Part shown: piece after piece, positions 20,330 through 31,285 of the stretch
How positions within the stretch are numbered: position 1 is the stretch's first letter
Layout of the letters: every line of letters begins with the position of its first letter
Source of the DNA: Spodoptera frugiperda
Taxonomy: Eukaryota > Arthropoda > Insecta > Lepidoptera > Noctuidae
Assembly (NCBI RefSeq): GCF_023101765.2
Contig: NC_064229.1
Coordinates: forward strand, 310,001-374,000
Reading direction: 5' to 3'
Length of the DNA: 64,000 nucleotides
Position numbers and translations under genes: made by a program
Notes under the pieces: generated by a model
What the model was told of the DNA's origin: nothing
Seen by the model: the letters and a program-made list of their open reading frames with translations, nothing else
Database searches by the model: none

Positions 20330-20575
20330 GATGTTTTTATGGAATGCTGCTGCCTATTCCTCAGTGTCTGGTCGCAGTTTTAGGACGTACCCGGGTCGCA
20401 TACTGCAAGACGAAGCTTGGGCAGACCTCCATCTAGGCAACACCGACCAATCGCCAGAGTCACGGGGAGCCAGTGGATGCAGGTGGCGAGCTGTCGTTTA
20501 GCGTGGAGGCCTAAGGGGGAGGCCTTTGTCCAGCAGTGGACGTGTTCTGTCTGTTGATGATGTTGACGAATCAAC
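20330..20575 (+). pseudogene. RTE-like LINE 3' end with pol C-terminus
   Basis: One frame reads SQWMQVASCRLAWRPKGEAF followed by VQQW, the C-terminal signature of RTE-clade pol proteins (W-RVA-DR--W----EAYVQQW). Upstream fragments in other frames (GRPPS, RVTG) show frameshifts. The 3' end is GTTGATGATGTTGACG, the tail type also seen in family E. The locus is non-functional. Confidence 0.65.
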
Positions 20576-20781
20576 AATAATAAACAGATTAAACTGTTTG
20601 ATAAACTGGCACAAAAAGACTATTGTCGACAGTAAATCTAGTAATAAATTCAGCTGACCGGTGAATTCAATTTGAAAACACGTGCCCATCAGTTTCCTTT
20701 GGGATCTCTGTCATTAACGCGATCATTTTGACAGTAATTGTCTTTAATCTCTACAAAGGAAGGTTGGTAGGCTAACTGACG

Positions 20782-20809
20782 TATACACCTATAAATATAT
20801 AGGTGTATA
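20782..20809. repeat. Small 12-bp hairpin
   Basis: TATACACCTATA and its exact complement TATAGGTGTATA are separated by AATA. Possibly chance in AT-rich DNA. Confidence 0.6.
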
Positions 20810-21039
20810 GCAATCTATGGAGTCCAAACTGTCTATCACTACAGACATTTTGAACTCCCGAACGTAAAATAGGGCGAGGAACATTTATGATTTAGGTAAT
20901 TGACAATTTTATTTCGTTTTTTTTTTAAGTAAAAAATATTAGAATTTCTTTGGTAAGTAGGTATTACTAAAGAACATCAGACGCGGATAAATACAAAGAA
21001 CAACTCAAAAGCATACATTAGGATTTTCAAATATCCCGA

Positions 21040-21194
21040 CCCGGAGCTGCGGATTACCTAGCGGTTTTACCGGGGCTCAAGCTCAAAGAGCAGGAGTAGG
21101 AACGGGGTGGTTTTTATTCAACAAGAGTCTGACACTCCCTCTCCGCTTACACAGAACGTGAAAAGTCAATTGATAATTTCGCCCCTAAAAAAAA
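21040..21194 (+). mobile_element. Family D retroelement
   Basis: CCGGAGCTGCGGATTACCTA, GGGGCTCAAGCTCAAAGAGC, GAGTCTGACACTCCC and CGCCCCTAAAAAAAAGGG. 5'-truncated, with an A tail. Confidence 0.75.
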
Positions 21195-21269
21195 GGGATA
21201 TCAAACGTTATTCTACTAGTTAAAGATATTTCATTAAAGAGATTATTGGGGAAAATAGCAAAGAAAAGA

Positions 21270-21312
21270 TAGTACTAGCCGGCCAATCAGAGCGCCGAAC
21301 GCGCTCTCGGGT
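21270..21312. mobile_element. Family S foldback, half
   Basis: AGCCGGCCAATCAGAGCGCC, then GAACGCGCTCTCG matches the centre and right arm of the complete S element at 46752. Confidence 0.5.
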
Positions 21313-22017
21313 ATATATTTTATAAATAAACATTACTACTATTTTGATAATGTTTTCATAGGAAACCATTGGAAGAAAACAAAACAACTTTCGTTTTCTT
21401 TATCAGAAACATACAAACATACGTCATTTAGGTACTTTACCGTAAATAGCAATTTTCCTTAAAAGTCATTGAAACTGTGTATACAGTCAGAGTCAATACA
21501 TCAATCAGTAAATACTTGAGATTTAACAAGACGGAAGAATTTGTAAAATGTATTATATTGTCAGTCTTTGAAGGTTTTTTTTTACTAAAAAAAACTTTAT
21601 TCATATTATACGCAAAAATATTGTTGCTTTGCACATCCTGAGGTCACCTGGGCTTATAATTTCTAATTATAAACTTGAAATCGCTAGTATTATCGATCTA
21701 TCGAAAGTATTTGAGTCTAAAGTTAATATTTTTTTACTAACTGTACTAGAATACGACGCACAAACTACATCAGTTCAATTGAACTTCAGTCTGTAAAATT
21801 GCTGTAATACATTTTCAGCTTTATTTATTTAGTGATAAAGTTTAGGTTCATTTACGACGTACATACATACGTGTACTATTATCTTAAGTATAGATACTGT
21901 TACTTTCAACTACAAAATAAGGAGTATACTCATAAGAATGTTGGTCTATTTTATAAATTAAATAAAATATTCTATTACTCGTTTTTACCAACCTATCCTA
22001 AATTTTAAAGAAGTTTA
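21313..22017. other. AT-rich stretch without recognised features
   Basis: Nothing recognisable; a 65-codon minus frame at 21437 has no motif. Confidence 0.4.
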
Positions 22018-22100
22018 TATTTTTTTACAGAGGTGAAAATTATCCAATGACTTCTCTTGCTTTGACTTAGCCTTACTGACTAAAAACCACCCTGTTCTTG
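22018..22100 (-). mobile_element. Family D scrap
   Basis: TTTTTTACAGAGGTGAAAAT, TATCCAATGACTTCTC and ACTGACTAAAAACCACCCTG: only the tail-proximal half remains. Confidence 0.55.
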
Positions 22101-22487
22101 GCAAACGGAAGGACGCAATGATAGTTTGAAATAAATTTTGTCATGTCCAAATAAAAAGGCTATAAATAACATAAATAAATAGTGTGTGACTTTAATTTCC
22201 AAACCTTTGCTGACTAAGAAGTCGACGAGTTATCGTAGAATTATACGAATCACCTTGAAAGGCCGGAAAGATTATACGATTTTCAATAGGTTTACGTTGA
22301 CTTTGATATATCCCTCTATATCTGTGAAGTGAAAGAATTCTCTGCGCATTCTGAGTGAAAAATGTACACAAATATTTCTTCGCTTGAAAATATATTGCTA
22401 TTGTCAAACATGGATACGTTGAGCCATGTACTGGAATGGTATCATTTTAATAATAACATTCGTAGGATTTTTTTTCATGGTATAACC

Positions 22488-22713
22488 TGATACCCGAATC
22501 ACCAGGCGTTCCAAGTGCGTTCTGTTCTTTTGGGGGTTTTTAAGGGTGGTTGGGAAATCAGGGATTGGAAAGATAGGGAAGGTGGGTAATTGCACCTTCG
22601 GTAACCTCAGTCACATAACGAAACACAACGCAAGCGTTGTTTCACGTCGGTTTTCTGTGAGGCCGTGGTATCACTCCGGTCGAGCCGGTTCATTCCCAGA
22701 CATCCCACAATGA
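22488..22713 (+). mobile_element. Family B repeat, 3' two-thirds
   Basis: CACCAGGCGTTCCAAGTGCG, AAGGGTGGTTGGGAAATCAG, ACGCAAGCGTTGTTTCACGT and GTATCACTCCGGTCGAGCCG, ending CATCCCACAATG. It preserves the GACCGGAGTGATAC junction (antisense) that is interrupted at 59138/62527. Confidence 0.7.
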
Positions 22714-23282
22714 AGCCATAAAACTTTGAAAAGTTTTAATTTAAAATTGCTATTTTTTCCTTTATGGAGTTTTTAATAATATTGAACAAGGATTTTGTAT
22801 TGAAAACTGGAATTCATACACACTGAATAACGTACATATCCATTTTCCGTCCGTTCAATTCGGAAATAAATTACATTTGCATTATTCAAAGTTATCCAAA
22901 ATTTCAACAACACAAAAATCGCATAACTATTCGTTTTGAACTAACATAAAATATAAACATATTTTAACTACAACAATGAATGGAGACCATATTTTTGTAT
23001 GGTTTTAGCTTGTCAATTATTTTCCAGTGTACAAATATTTTCCCACATAAATATGCAGCCAATGTATTTGCGCTTTCCACTAAATAAACATTTGGTGGCA
23101 AAAAGCATATTCAGTCTGTTTTCGTGTTCGCTTTGTTGAAAGGCGCTTGTCGTTATCAAAATATTGGTCCTTTAGTGCGGATGGAAGGACCAAATGTAAT
23201 AATAATGTTAATACTTGTTTTTCCGCGAGAATTCTCGCGTATTTTGAGTAATACTGTAATATTTATTGTGAATCTGATTGAA
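22714..23282. other. AT-rich stretch without recognised features
   Basis: Nothing recognisable. Confidence 0.4.
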
Positions 23283-23468
23283 AAATAGTAACCTATGGAC
23301 TTTCTTGCTCGTTCTTCTCCTTAGGAATCTACACTTTGGTACGAGCAAATAGCTTCACTAGACGAGTGACCGACAGACAGACGTTATTAATATTATTATA
23401 TTTGCTTTGACGTTCAAAAGTGCCTTCCTGGTCTATTTGAAATAAATATTTTTGACTTGACTTGATTT
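23283..23468 (+). mobile_element. Family K LINE tail
   Basis: Sense-oriented copy: AACCTATGGACTTTCTTGCT, GAATCTACACTTTGGTACGA, CGACAGACAGACGTTATTAA, GTGCCTTCCTGGTCTATTTG and AATAAATATTTTTGACTTGA. The AATAAA close to the end and the TTGAC repeat fit a non-LTR element 3' end. Confidence 0.65.
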
Positions 23469-24420
23469 TACCATTTTGATCAGCACCTCATGTAGGTTCT
23501 TCATTGCAGTTTTTTGTCTCGTCAGTGAAAGTATCTGATGTACACCAACTAGATTGACGCTGCATAACTTGCCTAGTCTTGGTCAACAAAAGCTTGTCAC
23601 CTTTTTAGAATTCCCTGAACTATTAATGCCATACATGTGTAAAATCTAAATAAAAAAGTTATACTGGGAAAATTCATTGATTTGATAAATAGTTAATCGC
23701 TTTTTATGCGTATTGTATTTAGGACTAAAAACAAATCATCATAAAATTCATCAATATTTCAACAATCAACATTTTGCTTACTTTTGTATTAATATACCGT
23801 AAACACACCAAAAATAAACAGTGTTATCAACAAGCCTACCTTTTTGAATCTGTCTAATTAAAAAAGAAACATTAATCAAGCCTCCTTGTTGATTAAGGTG
23901 ACAAAAGAGTTGATGACAGATCAGCCCCTTTTTTGAGTCTCAGCCTTTAGACTTACTTATGAATATTCAAACAGGTTTGTATTGTGGTCTTTTGGTCTTT
24001 TACAACAAAAGCAGATAATTATACGAGTAGAATGGACAGGAAAATATTTTAAAGATCCTTTATACGATATGTAAGGTCTTATTTTGTAATGAAAGGTTTA
24101 ATATGAGATTGTAATGGGGCTCTTTTATCTCGAGTATTGTAGAGTAAACCACAGGTTTTATTTTGTACTTAATTATAAGATTTCTTTGATATTTTGCTTG
24201 ATATATTAAAGAATCTGAAAGTATACGTAGCATGATAATGAAGGTAGAATATGAGTAGGATACCAATATTGTAAGCAAAATGTTTACCCTATTGGGAAAA
24301 GGCGTCATAATAATGATCGACTGCAAAGTTTATACCGTATGAAGAAAACACATATTATACACATACTTTATTTTAACCACGTATTTGTAACATAGTTTTT
24401 TACTTTACTTTCTTTACTTT
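23469..24420. other. AT-rich stretch without recognised features
   Basis: An 88-codon minus frame at 24060 is Ile/Leu-rich without a motif. No repeats were recognised. Confidence 0.4.
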
Positions 24421-24551
24421 ACAATAGGCTCACTCCCTATTACATGGGACTTGTAACACGAATGGTGAAAATTAGGTGTACATTGTATAACGGCCATAAT
24501 GTGCACCTCTGCCTACCTCTTCGGGGATATAAGGCGCGACGTTGTGTTGCG
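24421..24551 (+). mobile_element. Family A SINE, 3' half
   Basis: It starts at AATAGGCTCACTCCCTATTA and ends GGGGATATAAGGCGCGACGT. The head is lost. Confidence 0.7.
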
Positions 24552-27459
24552 TTTTTTTTTACTTCCGCGATTCGTTGGAAATATTTAATAGTATTATGCT
24601 TTTGTTTACGAGTACTACTTGCAATTTCATTTATGTCATATGAGTTTTCTCCATACTGTATAAAGACAACGCATTACAGTGAGTATTGGATTCCTGAGAG
24701 ATCTACAAATTATTGTTCCGAACTCATAATATGTTAGTACTTGTAACACAGCTACAATTAAAGAAAACATTAAACTTTATTCCATTCACCTCACGTATAG
24801 CACTCGTAAAAAACTCATCTTTATTATCAGTACCTTAATTTAACGACTATTCAGTTCCAAATAAAACTAGACATATAAATTCGCGAACGTGCAAGCTTTA
24901 TTTGTGTAGTAAGATTAATTACAATCATAAATATTAATAATACCTCGTATAAATCAATGGATCTAAATTTAGAGTGGGCCTTGATTCTTCAAATAATGCG
25001 GTGTTCAAAGTTATTTACATTTTGTCTCTGTTGCATTTTCAATCGGCTTTACATTGAACTTGGGGTTTTCGTAAACATAGCACGATAGATTACAAATCAA
25101 GTAGATTCAATATAATACTATATTATGTCGATAGAAACTTTAAGATTATTCTCTTGTTCACAAATCATATTTGACAATTGTTGTATATTTTTTTTTGCTA
25201 CTTATAAAGCTACCTGGTAAAATATTAATAGCATGGATAAGTTTTATTGTAAAGACTAACTATTCTCTATATTAAAATGCTTACGGTTTAATATTAAAAT
25301 GTTTATGGTACTCTGGGTAGAACGGAAAATAAATATTACGCTGCTATATTAAAGCTGAACTAAAACAAATATGTACATAATTAATATTTTAATCAAATAA
25401 TAGAATAATAAAATTATTCATAAAAGCGTGTTGTCAATAGGCGCAAGACTAAAGGCAAAACGTCTTATGATAATCATGTTAAGTGAAGAAAACCAATATT
25501 CATGAATAAATAAGTCAGTTTTCAGGATAAAGAAATATAAGTATATTGGCACGCCAGTATGTCGGTAAACATAGTTACTTTTTTCTGAGTCTATCATAAT
25601 TTATATATAAGCTCTAGAAATAAATTTATTTTGGATCGAAGGACCATTTTCTGATGTTATTTAGTTTGGGTATTTCATAATATTTTTGTGTGGTAGTATT
25701 CGAATTGTTTTGAGTTAGATATGTTCTATCAATCAATCAAAGTACCTATATTATAAATTGCTCAAAAATATAACTGTCATTAGGACAAGCCAACATGAAT
25801 ATTTATAAGGTACACCAAAAATGTTTTCAACTGAATGTGAAAAAACTGAATAACTTTGAAACACACGTCTATAAAAAACCAGTATAAAATGTAAAATATT
25901 GCTGTAATTTTTTCATGCAAATACTTCCATTACTTGGTACTACACATAGGTACCCTTAGTTTTATAACAATTTTTAAACTGTCCTCTAGAACTGCCCCAG
26001 TTACGGATATTAAAATATTTTACAAGCAGAATTTTCAATGAATACTTCAGTTAAGTGAAGCAGTTTCCATAGTCTAATGTTCGTTGTATTTTAACTCAAG
26101 TATTCTCATCTGTGTTTCCCAATAATGTTCGAAATTCTTTCCTCATAACTGACAATTATTTTGGATTCAAATAATACTTAATATTTTGGTATTTCCTATT
26201 AAGTCACACAGAGATCTATCTTTTACATATAAGGTTACTAAGCAAAAGTGAGAAACGTAATTAAATTTAAAAAAAACATCATCGCTTTGTTGTTCTAAAC
26301 ATAGTACATACGAGGCCTGAAATCAGAGAACAGATCGGAAAGATATACACGTTTAAAGTCATAAATATGAAAAAGTGAAAGAGTGTACGTTTTCACGTTA
26401 CATTTCACGCTAAATATGACTAGGTAAAATAAGAACTCTAAGCTCTGAGATTTTATGTCTTTTTATACAGAAAATGCACGACGACGAAGCTTATCAACTG
26501 AGACTGACTGACAGAAATAAAATCCATCTAATTTTCCGACTCTCGTCCACCACTGGTAATTACAGAAAAGAAAAAGCCACGAGCGCTTTTTGCTGATCTG
26601 CTAATCGAATTTTCTCGTGATTTGCAGTCGTGTACACTGAAAGATTGATATACTGAATACTTATCAATATAACAATAATCAAAGGAGATTGTCCAAATCT
26701 GGCTATTTTTGAACAGGCTGCTCAACAAAAATGTAATTTACCAATAATTTTATTTATATTTTAGTAAATGTCTGACGCTAATAACTTTGTATCAATTTGT
26801 ACTTTAAAAAAATCGATTTTTATTGGTATTTGTTATGATAAGACCAAGTATTTGTAGTAGTTTGCTTTGAATTTGACTTTAGTGCTGCCAATCTGCTGTC
26901 AATCTGTTGTGTTTTTCGTCAAAATGACAGATATTATTCGCTTTGTTCTTTTGCATTGTGAGTGTTGAAACTCCAATTTATTGCGTGGGAAAATACAAAG
27001 TAGACACATTAGTAGGAAAACATATTTTGTATATATATTATATGAAAATAACACTAAAGGCAGGACAGCCATAAAACATTATTGCTGCAACTGCATGGTG
27101 GGTCATAGAACAGTAGGTTGATGTGCACATATAACTAATAACTATTATTTGGTTTTTAAGCTGGGCAAGGTACCAGAAAATTATTAATTCACCTGCCGAG
27201 TTCCTTGACCATATTTTAATTACATATGAATCGGATTAATAATGCAATTTAATAGAAAAAAATGTTTTATTTCATGCATAATCAGTTTCAATAAAATGTA
27301 AAAAAATATCTAAATATAAATCTTGATACAAAACTAAGTTTGTATCTTCATTCTTACTGATATGAACTAATAAATCAAACATATATTATTAGCTGAAGTG
27401 CTTGTTCAAAAATAGCCAAAGTCCCATACAAGTTGGTCAATCCCCTTTTTGCATAAACT
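24552..27459. other. Longest block without recognised repeats (2.9 kb)
   Basis: It is strongly AT-rich, and none of the window's repeat families could be traced here. A 66-codon minus frame (26528-26728) has no motif, and no splice-flanked open exon stood out. It could hold a conserved intronic or regulatory segment, but I have no positive evidence. Confidence 0.4.
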
Positions 27460-27682
27460 GTGACAAGAGGTCTCGAGTTTCGCTGGGATTTTATAACTTT
27501 TTCAAAAATTTCGTAGTAGTAGCACGGAGTCTGGAATTTTGTCCAGGATATGGCAATAGGCTCACCTCCTATTACATGGGACTTACAACATAAATTATGA
27601 AAAGTGGGTGTACACAGTGGCATTACATGCCATATTGTGCACCTCTGCCTACCCCTTCGGGGATTAAAGGCGTGGCGATATG
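27460..27682 (+). mobile_element. Family A SINE, first of tandem pair
   Basis: It starts in the B-box remnant (AGGTCTCGAGTTTCGCTGGG), then GTAGCACGGAGTCTGG, CACCTCCTATTACATGGGAC and CCTACCCCTTCGGGGATTAA. A second copy begins about 10 bp later in the same orientation. Confidence 0.7.
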
Positions 27683-27691
27683 TATGTATGT

Positions 27692-27884
27692 ACGAAAATA
27701 TCTCAGTAGTAGCACGTGGTCTAGAATTGTGCCCAGGATGTGGCAATAGGCTCACCTCCTATTACATGGGACTTATAACACAAATGGTGAAATGAAAAGT
27801 GGCTGTACATTGTATATGTATAGCGACATTACGTACCGTAATGTGCATCTCTGCCTACTCTCTCAGAGATAAAAGGCGTGATCC
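27692..27884 (+). mobile_element. Family A SINE, second of tandem pair
   Basis: It starts at GAAAATATCTCAGTAGTAGC, with GTGGTCTAGAATTGTGCCCA, and ends ACTCTCTCAGAGATAAAAGG. It shares CACCTCCTATTACATGGGAC with its neighbour but has a full TTATAACACAAATGG block, so the two are not a simple recent duplication. Confidence 0.7.
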
Positions 27885-28206
27885 CATTCCATTCTTAATC
27901 TAAAATTACTGTAGAAAAGAAAGAACTACATAAATGTACACTGTTTCATCAAAATTTTTGTTTTATACAAAATCATTTGGGGTAAATTCAAAAGTCAAGC
28001 TTGATTGCTGGATTAAGGGATGCCGACAGATTTAGCAGTAATCTACATTGTACTAAGGGATTGTTTGTTATCTTAGTACAAACTTAATTATGTGTTCAAC
28101 AAATAAAATGTAAACAACATCGTTATACTGAATTTGTATCATTGTGTGGAGAGATGAGACAAATTAGCTCTGTATAAAGATTTGTGAGATTCTGGTTAGA
28201 AGACGC

Positions 28207-28439
28207 TGCCGTACTCAGAGACATTTAATGATTACTTAAACTTACACGTGTAATCCACAAATTGTTGTGTCGGTACTGGATGTCATGTGTATGTGAACTT
28301 GTATGTTCTAAACGCACCCACGACACAGAAGAAAATCCTAGTGTGGAGCAATGATTTTTTTTATAAACTTAAACTATTCCTTATTAACGATTTTTGGTCC
28401 GAAAACAATTGCTAAAAACTGAAACTCTGAGTATGGCGG
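28207..28439. mobile_element. Family R foldback split by a SINE
   Basis: The left arm 28208-28244 (GCCGTACTCAGAGACATTTA, ATGATTACTTAA) and the rest from 28365 (AAACTTAAACTATTCC, GAAAACAATTGC, CTGAGTATGGCGG) are separated by a family C insert. Without the insert it aligns with the intact R copy at 10695. Confidence 0.7.
28245..28364 (+). mobile_element. Family C SINE inside R element
   Basis: 5'-truncated C copy: GTAATCCACAAATTGTTGTG, CATGTGTATGTGAACTTGTA and CACCCACGACACAGAAGAAA, with a T/A-rich end. It is flanked by AAACTTA at 28238-28244 and 28365-28371, a 7-bp target-site duplication that shows it entered the R element later. Confidence 0.7.
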
Positions 28440-29410
28440 TAAGATGTAAAATTAACTCACTATCACACTATATACCTTTATGTTAGGACACGCCTTTCTA
28501 ATCATATTTCAGTCTTATCTCCGAAGGCATTTCAATCCCTTTACTGCACTGCACTTTTGTGCACATAATGTGTTTTTTTTTAGTAATAGCAAACTGAATG
28601 AAAATATATCTACCTATCATTCCGGGGACCGAACGGCGTGACGTTATATAGTGCAATTCAATTTCAATGTAGCACAGCTGAAAATGTATTTATTACGGTA
28701 CCTGTAGTTTCAGGAAACAAAATTGGTTCGTACATACTATTTTCAGGAATTCTCTACACTTTGCATGTTAAATTAAGTTGGACAGAACACATTGGAATCA
28801 TTCATATTCAAATGTATGAGAAAATGTTTAAAAACGTTACCTTCACGCTAGTTCATTTGCCACGGTAGGCTGAATTAGACAATGAAATATGATTTTTTTT
28901 ATGTAATGACAGCTTATTTAATGGCCTACTGTCTTGAAAACGGTATAGCTCTCAAATGTGTCCTGCTGTCATGGATTTGGGTTACTTTATTTTTTAGTTT
29001 TAATTAATTTTAGTATTACAACTCATTCATGCGAACAAGTTATTCACCAATACTTCTTCATTTCTAAATCAACTCATCAACTGGTCTTATTATGATTTAA
29101 AGTAGACTAGCAGAACATTTTTCTGGATTGGATTTAGATATTAAAATTCGTGGTCCTTCGGTACACAAAACAAAACCTGGTCCTTTTAAAACTCTATATC
29201 GGAATAGCATACAAAACAAAGTGTATTTTAAAATAAATTGGCTGACAGGCGAACACTGATGCCAAAATCACGTTTCGTAGAATTCAGGTTTATCTAGTAG
29301 GTATACCTGCAAAGTTAGATTGAAATTCTGGTGGAAATTTTGAACAAGCTTACAGCAAACACAAGTATCACTTGTGTAACACGACTATGGGAAAACGAAA
29401 ATGTTACTAA
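28440..29410. other. AT-rich stretch without recognised features
   Basis: A 76-codon frame at 28638 has no motif. No repeats were recognised. Confidence 0.4.
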
Positions 29411-29611
29411 TCTAATATATAAAATTCTCGTGTCACAGTTTTCGTTGCCGTACTCCTCCGAAACGGCTTGACCGATTTTGATGAAATTTTTGTGCTTATC
29501 TGGTATCTATGAGTATCGGCCAACATCTATTTTTCATCCCCCTAAATGTTAGGGGTAGTACAACCCTAAATTTTTAAATTTTCCGCGGACGAAGTCGCGG
29601 TTAGAAGCTAG
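29411..29611 (+). mobile_element. Nonautonomous Helitron, complete 201 bp
   Basis: It lies between A (29410) and T (29612), starts TCTAATATATAAAATTCTCG and ends TTAGAAGCTAG. A subterminal hairpin CCGCG/CGCGG (29583-29600, loop GACGAAGT) ends 11 bases before the CTAG terminus. These are the three structural hallmarks of Helitrons. No Rep/helicase frame is present, so it depends on another copy. Confidence 0.7.
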
Positions 29612-29629
29612 TATATTATACATGTGAAA

Positions 29630-29785
29630 GTATGTATGTATGTTTGTTACTCAATCACGTCGGAACAGGTGAAGTGATAGAGATGGAATTTGGAACAGGG
29701 GTAGATTATGATCTGTAATAACACATACTGTTTATCCCACGACGCTGCGGTCGAAGCCACTGGCAGAAGCCAGTCATTTATAAAG
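29630..29785 (+). repeat. Family T dispersed repeat
   Basis: TTTGTTACTCAATCACGTCG, GAACAGGTGAAGTGATAGAG, GGGGTAGATTATGATCTGTA and CACGACGCTGCGGTCGAAGC. It ends GCAGAAGCCAGT; the other copy (45568-46355) ends GTAGTAGCTAGT, hinting at a Helitron-type CTAG terminus. Confidence 0.45.
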
Positions 29786-29817
29786 TCAACAAATAATTAA
29801 TATTGTAATTGCATTAA

Positions 29818-29975
29818 AGTATCATTTGGTGCCAGTCGTTGTGATGCTATTGCGGCGCGGCGCGCACCGCTTCGCGTTCGCTTCTAGATCGCTCACGCAG
29901 AACGTCGTGTAAGTGTAATTTCACTATGGAAAATAACGAGCCTGAATTTTCACAAAAATACACTGTATTTGTAAT
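29818..29975 (+). other. Candidate first exon of an unknown gene
   Basis: A GC- and CpG-rich patch (GCGGCGCGGCGCGCACCGCT) precedes ATG at 29926 in a fair context (TCACTATGG). The frame reads MENNEPEFSQKYTVFV and runs open into GTAAGT at 29976-29981, an ideal splice donor. There is no repeat match and no clear TATA. This is what a short 5' coding exon would look like, but 16 codons are too few to identify a product, and no downstream exon was found on the plus strand. An earlier GTAAGTG at 29909 could be an alternative donor within a 5' UTR. Confidence 0.3.
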
Positions 29976-30240
29976 GTAAGTAAAATCAATTTTCCTTCTT
30001 TAATATCATCCAATAAATATTTGATTGGAATTTTACAAAACGTTTCTTGATATTATGTTTCATTACTTAATGAACCTTTGGCGGAAATTAATATTATCTA
30101 CAACGTTATGGACATTACGTATATTAAGACCTCTATAATGCTAATGAAACAATGTACTATAGGTAATTATAATTACTCTATAGTAATTAATGTTTTGTAT
30201 ATACATAACATTACGCTTAATATTCTCAGAATTATGACAT

Positions 30241-30408
30241 ATATCAACAGTTTATAAGTGACCACTACTGACCAAATTGTCTTCTCACGGAGGAAGGTTT
30301 GAACATTAATTACCACGCTTGCTCGATGCGGGTTATTTCGGCGATTTCAAACTTACAATTAATTAGATATTATAAGCCAATTCCAAACAATGTTTATCTT
30401 ATACCGTT
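30241..30408 (-). mobile_element. Family E LINE tail, copy 3
   Basis: ATCAACAGTTTATAAGTGAC, GGTTTGAACATTAATTACCA and TGTTTATCTTATACCGTTTG, collinear with the copies at 1097 and 44885. It abuts a B fragment. Confidence 0.55.
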
Positions 30409-30510
30409 TGCCGCACAACGCAAGCGTTGTTTCTCGTGGTTTTACTGTAAGGCCGTGGTATCACTCCAGTGAGCCGAAATTCGTCCCGAAACATAGCTCT
30501 CTTACACTTG
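30409..30510 (+). mobile_element. Family B repeat, 3' third
   Basis: CCGCACAACGCAAGCGTTGT, TAAGGCCGTGGTATCACTCC and CATAGCTCTCTTACACTTG. Confidence 0.6.
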
Positions 30511-30606
30511 TTCTAAATTTCATCTCGATACCTTCAGTCGTTTGGACGTAATTGAGTAACTAATATACATATAAGCTTACAAACTTTCACATTTATAATA
30601 TTAGTA
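30511..30606 (+). repeat. Family U repeat, 3' end
   Basis: AAATTTCATCTCGATACCTT, CAGTCGTTTGGACGTAATTG and CACATTTATAATATTAGTA. It matches the end of the copy at 19238. Confidence 0.4.
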
Positions 30607-31110
30607 AGAAGTAAGAAGACTCTGACTTATATCTAGAAGACATTGAACAGCGTCAATCAATCGTTACATCGTATATACTAAGACTTTAAAAGGCATTTTA
30701 TTTAAAGGCAAAGAAATTCTCAAGAAAATTTTTCAATAAATCAAATCTGCCTCGTGTTCAAAATACGAAGATGGAATCTAATATCAATATCACATGAATA
30801 ATAAATTTAAGGTTATTTATATACTCAGTAAATAAATAAACAAATACTGCGAACAAATAAACAAACTCGATTTAATATTGAATGCGGAATCAATATTCGC
30901 GTATCGTCTTACTGCAAATAAGGTATGCCCGCCGGCTATACTCGTGAGTAAATATAACTATGGACCGTATTATAATAGATTTTAGTAGGGTCAGCGAAGG
31001 TTTACTTATACCAGTAGTAATTTCATTTACTTTTCACCAATTGTTTAATAAAAATTTGAGGAGATTGTTGCTAAACTCACTTCACATGCTGTATTATCTA
31101 GGATTATTTC
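30607..31110. other. AT-rich stretch without recognised features
   Basis: The frame starting 30960 has no motif and runs into the next D element. Confidence 0.4.
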
Positions 31111-31285
31111 CAGTAGGACCGATGCCTGATCCGGAGCTGTGGACTACCTAGCGTGTTAACTGGGGCTACGGCTCGAAAAGCAGGAGTAGGAACGGGGTAG
31201 TCATTAGTCAGTAAGAGTCTGACACTCCCTATCGCTTTGCTCAAGGCGAGAGAAGTCATTAGATGATTTTCCCCTCTCAAAAAAA
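31111..31285 (+). mobile_element. Family D retroelement, near full
   Basis: CAGTAGGACCGATGCCTGAT, CCGGAGCTGTGGACTACCTA, GGTAGTCATTAGTCAGTAAG and CCCCTCTCAAAAAAA. It retains most of the 5' end. Confidence 0.75.

Noticed and set aside
20247..20501. 84-codon plus-strand frame as a gene
   Set aside because: It reads through the perfect hairpin and a LINE pol remnant in the wrong frame; the pol signature is in another frame.
27375..27755. 126-codon minus-strand frame as a gene
   Set aside because: It is the antisense of two tandem A SINEs.
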